From JAAYAY01 sp964429355 (GTDB lineage Bacteria > Planctomycetota > Planctomycetia > Pirellulales > Thermoguttaceae): DNA of 10,496 nucleotides. A model generated the notes under the pieces. That model did not search any database, had not been told where the DNA came from, and saw nothing but the letters and a program-made list of their open reading frames with translations. Where the stretch lies: positions 1 through 10,496 of the forward strand of contig CAYSCH010000331.1 of NCBI GenBank assembly GCA_964429355.1, written 5' to 3'. Positions 7,001-10,496 of the stretch are shown one piece after another. Position 1 is the first letter of the stretch; each line of letters begins with the position of its first letter. The translations under genes and the position numbers were made by a program.

Positions 7001-7029
7001 ATTCTATCCCGTTGGACGAAATGCCACAA
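7001..7029 (-). promoter_or_regulatory. Probable sigma-70-type promoter of the Uma2 gene
   Basis: TTGTGG (7024-7029) and TAGAAT (7001-7006) on the minus strand are separated by exactly 17 bases. The -10 matches consensus at five of six positions and the -35 keeps TTG. Transcription would start near 6994, giving a leader of about 50 bases before the ATG at 6943. It lies between the protease stop and the Uma2 start, implying independent transcription. Confidence 0.45.
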
Positions 7030-7158
7030 GTTTGCGCCGAGAACGAGCCCCCCCTGCCCGTAATTTCCGTGCCTGTCTCCCGTCGGGGAGTGCCGTTTTC
7101 GTTGCACTGCCTGCGAGCAAGCAGCCGCACACAACAGGCCCGAGCACCAGGGGTCTGC

Positions 7159-10100
7159 TTACTCCGTCTTCACCGGATCGGCCGGCCGTTTGGGCAGACG
7201 CTTGGGTTCCTCCTTCATGCGCTGGAGAACCTCCTTGATCGCTCGCTCCAGTTGCAGGTCGTGCCCCTCGATCACCGACTTGGGATCGTTCTCGACCTCG
7301 ATGTCGGGGTCGACGCCGTGCCCCTCGATGATCCATTTGCCGTCCGGGCCGTTGGTTGCCGACAGGGGCACGTAGACCGTGCCGCCGTCAAGCAGGGGGC
7401 CGCGGCTGGAAATGCCGACCACGCCTCCCCAGGACCGCATGCCGACGAGGGGACCGAGCCCGGCCTGGCGGAAACGGTAGGGGAAAATGTCGCCATCGGA
7501 AGCGGAGTTCTGGTTGAGGACGCAGACCATGTGGCCATGGAAGACCGTGTCAGGATAGGTGCCCGGATCGTCGCTCTCGCGGCCAAAACGGGTGCCGAGC
7601 AGTTTGTTGTCGAGGCGCTCGATAATCCACTGCGAGACGTTGCCGCCGCCGTTGGCGCGAACGTCGATGATCAATCCTTCCTTGCGGATCTGCGGATAGA
7701 ACCATTTGATGAACTCGTAGATACCTCGATCGCCCATGTCGGGGATATGGAGGTAGCCCACCCGTCCCTTGGTGGCCTTGGCCACGCGATCGAGGTTGCC
7801 CTGGACCCAGTCGCGGTAGAGGAGGGCCGATTCGTCGAAGACGGGCTGGTAGGTGACTTTTCGCGATCCCTTCATCTTCGGCGTTTTGCTGACCGTGAGC
7901 GTGATCGGATCGGTCTTGTGCTGGAGGAACTGGTAGGGATTGTCCTTGCCGGTGAGTTTCCGGCCGTCGATGGCCAGCACATAGTCGCCCTCGGCAATGT
8001 CGACCCCGACCTCCGTCAGCGGTGCACGGTATTTCGGTTCTTCGTTCTCACCCCGGAAGATCCTGGCAATGCGGTAACGATTTGCCTTGGCGTCAAGTTC
8101 GAAGCGGGCGCCGGGGAGGGCGACCTTCGGCCGCTCGGGAATCTCGTAATCGCCCCCCTCGATGTAGGCGTGCCCGACGTTCAGTTCGGCGATCATCTCG
8201 CCGATCAGGTAGTTCAGGTCGCTGCGGTGAGCGACATGGGGCAGCAGGGCCCGATAGCGCTCGCCGATGGCTTCCCAGTCGTAGCCGTGCATGTTTTCCA
8301 CGTAGAAGAAGTCACGGAATCGCCGCCAAACCTCGTCGAAGATCTCGGCCCATTCTTCGGCCGGCACGCGGTCTACAGAGAGACCTCCGGTCGAGATCGT
8401 CTTCTCGTCCTTCGAGTCCGGACTGGTATTGATCAGGCGGTAGGCGCCGTCCTTTTCCAGGAGCACCTTGGAGCCGTCGCGGGAAAGGGCGTAACCGCCG
8501 ATGTCTTCGGCGAGGACCGATTCCTTGCGCTGCTTGATATCGAAGACCTTGAGCACCGGCTTGGCGTAACTCTCCCGTCCGTAGAAGGAAGCGCCGCTGT
8601 CGACATACAGGAGGTTTCCCTTGAGGGCGGCCAGATCGCTGCGGTTCTCGGCCGTAACCGGCACGCGGATCACCCGATCGGCCAGGCCGTCAAAATCGAT
8701 CTCCGCATCCTCGGCTGCCTCGGACTCGTCTTCTTCCTGGTCCTCCTTGCCATCCTCGTCGTCGGTCTCTTTCTCCTTCTTCTCGTCTTTCACGTCCTCC
8801 TTGGCCTTCGAACCGGTCTCCTTCTGCTTGTCGCCGTCCGGCGTTACCTCGTCGCTTTCCGGGGCAAACGGATTGGCAACGTCGTTGCGAAGTGCCAGGG
8901 CACAAATGCCAACCTGCCGGTTGCTGGCGTAGTTCCATTCCACGGCGCTGATTTGTGGGGCGAATTCTCTGGCCGCCAAAAAGAAGAGGTACTTGCCGTC
9001 CGGATCCCAGGCGGGCGAGTATTCGTCGGCATAGGGGCCGGTCACCCGGTGCTGCTTCTCGTCCTCGGTGTCCCAGATGTAGAGGGAGTTCAACTCCGAG
9101 GCATCGCGCAGCGTGAAGGCAAGATAACGTCCGTGAGGAGACCAGGCGCAATCGCCAAACAGGCCGCGCCGCTCGTCGGCCACTTCCACGACGCTCTTGT
9201 CTTCCAGCGTGAGCACGTAGAGTTTGCCGTCCTTGTCGCTGAAGGCAATCCGTTTGCCGCAGGGAGACCACTGGGGCGCGAAGAGCATTCCTTCGCATTC
9301 CGTCGTGAGCTGCTGCGGTTCGCCCAGGCCATCCTGGTCGATGAGATAGATCTGGTCCTCGCCACTGCGGTCGGAGATGAAGGCGATCTTCTTGCCGTCG
9401 GGCGACCAGCGGGCCCAGCGGTCGTGAGCTCGGGAGGAATTGGTCAGGTTCCTTGTCGGCCCTTTTTCGACCGGCACGCTGAACAGGTCGCCGCGAGCGA
9501 CAAACAGTGCCCGCTGGCCCTTGGGGCTGAGCTCGAAATCTTCGATGTTTCCTTCGGCCGAGTAGCGGGAAGGCCGCATGGCCAGGCCCTCCTGCGGCAC
9601 GGTGATCGAGATCCCGCGGTCGGTGGCCGCCTCCGTATCGTAAACATGGAGCTCGCCGTTGAGTTCATAGACGATTTTGTGGTCGTTGTCGGAACTGGCC
9701 CAGCGAACGTCCCACTTTTCCTGCCGGGTGAGCTGCTCGGTTTTGTCGCTCGCCTGATCGTAGGCATAGAGATTGAGAATGCCGTCGCGGTCCGATACGA
9801 AGTACAAACGATCGCCCATCCACATGGGATCGCGTTCGGTGCGTTTGCTGGGAGATACCGCGCAGGTCTGGTGGTTCTCGAGGTTGAAGACGAGGAGATC
9901 CTGGGCCCAGCCTCCTTCGTAGCGTTTCCAGGTACGGAAGTCGCGGAACAAGGGGCTGTACAGGATGCTCTTTCCGTCGGGCGAGAAGTCGCCGGCCCCG
10001 GCGGTCGGCATTGGAAGTTTGACCGCCAGGCCACCTTCGATGCTCACCGTGTAGAGGGCGCTCATCGTCCGTCCACCGTCGGCGTCACGAAGGGAGCGAA

Positions 10101-10496
10101 ACAGGATCGACTTGCCGTCGGGGGTCCAGCCGTAGACCTGGTTGTCGTAGCCCCAGCGCGGAGGCAAGGGGCCGTGGGCCGGGTAGAAGGTGAGTTGCCG
10201 CGGAACGCCCCCTTGGGCCGGGACAACGTAGACCTGCTCGTCGCCGTCGTACTGGGCGGTGAAGGCAATCGACTTCCCGTCGGGTGAGAATTTCGGGAAC
10301 AGTTCCTGGCCCGGATGCGAGGTGATGCGAATGGCAGCCCCCCCTTCGGTCGAAGCTCGCCACAAATCGCCGCCGTGGCAGAACACGGCCTGCTGGCCGT
10401 GAATGTCGGGGAACCGCAACAATTTCGTTTGGGCTGTTGCGGTTGTAACGCTTAGGAGGCTCAGAACAAGAAGAACGAGAGAGATCCGGGCAGATT
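7159..10496 (-). CDS. Exported Tricorn-type S41 protease, N-terminus cut by the window edge
   Basis: A very large serine protease of the Tricorn family (S41), with 1,111 residues visible; only the first few codons lie beyond the right edge. Counting from the first visible codon, residues 4-21 are hydrophobic and end in TTATA-Q, a signal-peptide cleavage site, so it should act outside the cytoplasm. Two beta-propellers follow, with PD40-type repeats such as FSPDGKSIAF (near 69), WTPDGKSILF (123), FSPDGKSILY (170), WSPDGKKIAF (363), WSPHGRYLAF (451) and WDPDGKYLFF (496). A charged Lys/Glu/Asp linker spans about 545-600. The helical C1 domain carries NMHGYDW with probable catalytic His736. A PDZ domain lies near 825-870. 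The S41 core has LIIDVRANGGGN, NQNSASDGD (probable nucleophile Ser999 beside Asp1000, as Ser965-Asp966 in Thermoplasma Tricorn) and EGHGVDPDIEV (Glu1057). The active site looks complete. An in-frame TTG at 10422 would remove the signal peptide and is not a likely start. Confidence 0.93.
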   Translation of the reverse strand, partial: SARISLVLLVLSLLSVTTATAQTKLLRFPDIHGQQAVFCHGGDLWRASTEGGAAIRITSHPGQELFPKFSPDGKSIAFTAQYDGDEQVYVVPAQGGVPRQLTFYPAHGPLPPRWGYDNQVYGWTPDGKSILFRSLRDADGGRTMSALYTVSIEGGLAVKLPMPTAGAGDFSPDGKSILYSPLFRDFRTWKRYEGGWAQDLLVFNLENHQTCAVSPSKRTERDPMWMGDRLYFVSDRDGILNLYAYDQASDKTEQLTRQEKWDVRWASSDNDHKIVYELNGELHVYDTEAATDRGISITVPQEGLAMRPSRYSAEGNIEDFELSPKGQRALFVARGDLFSVPVEKGPTRNLTNSSRAHDRWARWSPDGKKIAFISDRSGEDQIYLIDQDGLGEPQQLTTECEGMLFAPQWSPCGKRIAFSDKDGKLYVLTLEDKSVVEVADERRGLFGDCAWSPHGRYLAFTLRDASELNSLYIWDTEDEKQHRVTGPYADEYSPAWDPDGKYLFFLAAREFAPQISAVEWNYASNRQVGICALALRNDVANPFAPESDEVTPDGDKQKETGSKAKEDVKDEKKEKETDDEDGKEDQEEDESEAAEDAEIDFDGLADRVIRVPVTAENRSDLAALKGNLLYVDSGASFYGRESYAKPVLKVFDIKQRKESVLAEDIGGYALSRDGSKVLLEKDGAYRLINTSPDSKDEKTISTGGLSVDRVPAEEWAEIFDEVWRRFRDFFYVENMHGYDWEAIGERYRALLPHVAHRSDLNYLIGEMIAELNVGHAYIEGGDYEIPERPKVALPGARFELDAKANRYRIARIFRGENEEPKYRAPLTEVGVDIAEGDYVLAIDGRKLTGKDNPYQFLQHKTDPITLTVSKTPKMKGSRKVTYQPVFDESALLYRDWVQGNLDRVAKATKGRVGYLHIPDMGDRGIYEFIKWFYPQIRKEGLIIDVRANGGGNVSQWIIERLDNKLLGTRFGRESDDPGTYPDTVFHGHMVCVLNQNSASDGDIFPYRFRQAGLGPLVGMRSWGGVVGISSRGPLLDGGTVYVPLSATNGPDGKWIIEGHGVDPDIEVENDPKSVIEGHDLQLERAIKEVLQRMKEEPKRLPKRPADPVKTE

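Noticed and set aside
7077..7124. Two short hairpins downstream of the Tricorn stop (7077-7090 and 7107-7124)
   Set aside because: The stems are short (5 bp, and about 7 bp with a wobble pair) and neither is followed by a T-rich tail on the minus strand, so a terminator call is not supported.
6931..10287. A 1,118-codon open frame on the plus strand
   Set aside because: It lies entirely antisense to the Tricorn gene, has no recognisable domains, and its composition is a GC-driven shadow of the real minus-strand codons.

Overview
The window is a GC-rich piece of bacterial chromosome, and every gene I can support lies on the minus strand. The gene content points to Planctomycetota, probably a Pirellulales-like member: a bacterial Tricorn protease, a DUF1080 (3-keto-disaccharide hydrolase/lyase) protein, a Uma2-family protein, an HDOD protein, and a membrane protein with a squalene-cyclase-like toroid. 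Shine-Dalgarno sites are inconsistent, which also fits. A run of ten N (2092-2101) inside a gene indicates a draft or metagenome assembly. The organism is inferred from family composition only.

Layout in transcription order, from high to low coordinates. (1) 10496-7159: a large exported Tricorn-type protease. Its first codons lie beyond the right edge, but the signal peptide is visible. (2) 6943-6386: a Uma2-family (DUF820) putative endonuclease with a good Shine-Dalgarno site and a plausible sigma-70-type promoter. (3) 6220-5453: a secreted DUF1080 protein followed by a strong intrinsic terminator at 5382-5411. (4) 5452-5018: about 430 bases without a convincing gene. (5) 5017-4106: an HDOD-domain signalling protein followed by a probable terminator at 4012-4039. 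(6) 3858-1153: a 901-residue membrane protein with a zinc ribbon, a proline-rich linker, one membrane helix, a carboxypeptidase-regulatory-like fold, a YfaP/DUF2135-like domain and an alpha-toroid of prenyltransferase/squalene-oxidase repeats. (7) 1156-410: a histidine kinase with no sensor domain, whose ATG overlaps the previous stop codon (ATGA). A hairpin at 325-352 probably ends this operon. (8) 1-409: no supported gene.

Most genes look like separate transcription units with their own terminators. The exception is the toroid protein and the kinase, which are almost certainly co-translated and make the most interesting pair here: a membrane protein with large extracytoplasmic domains next to a kinase lacking any sensor. 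I see no CRISPR array, tRNA, rRNA, insertion sequence or phage gene, and no clear case of a wholly new defence or biosynthetic system.
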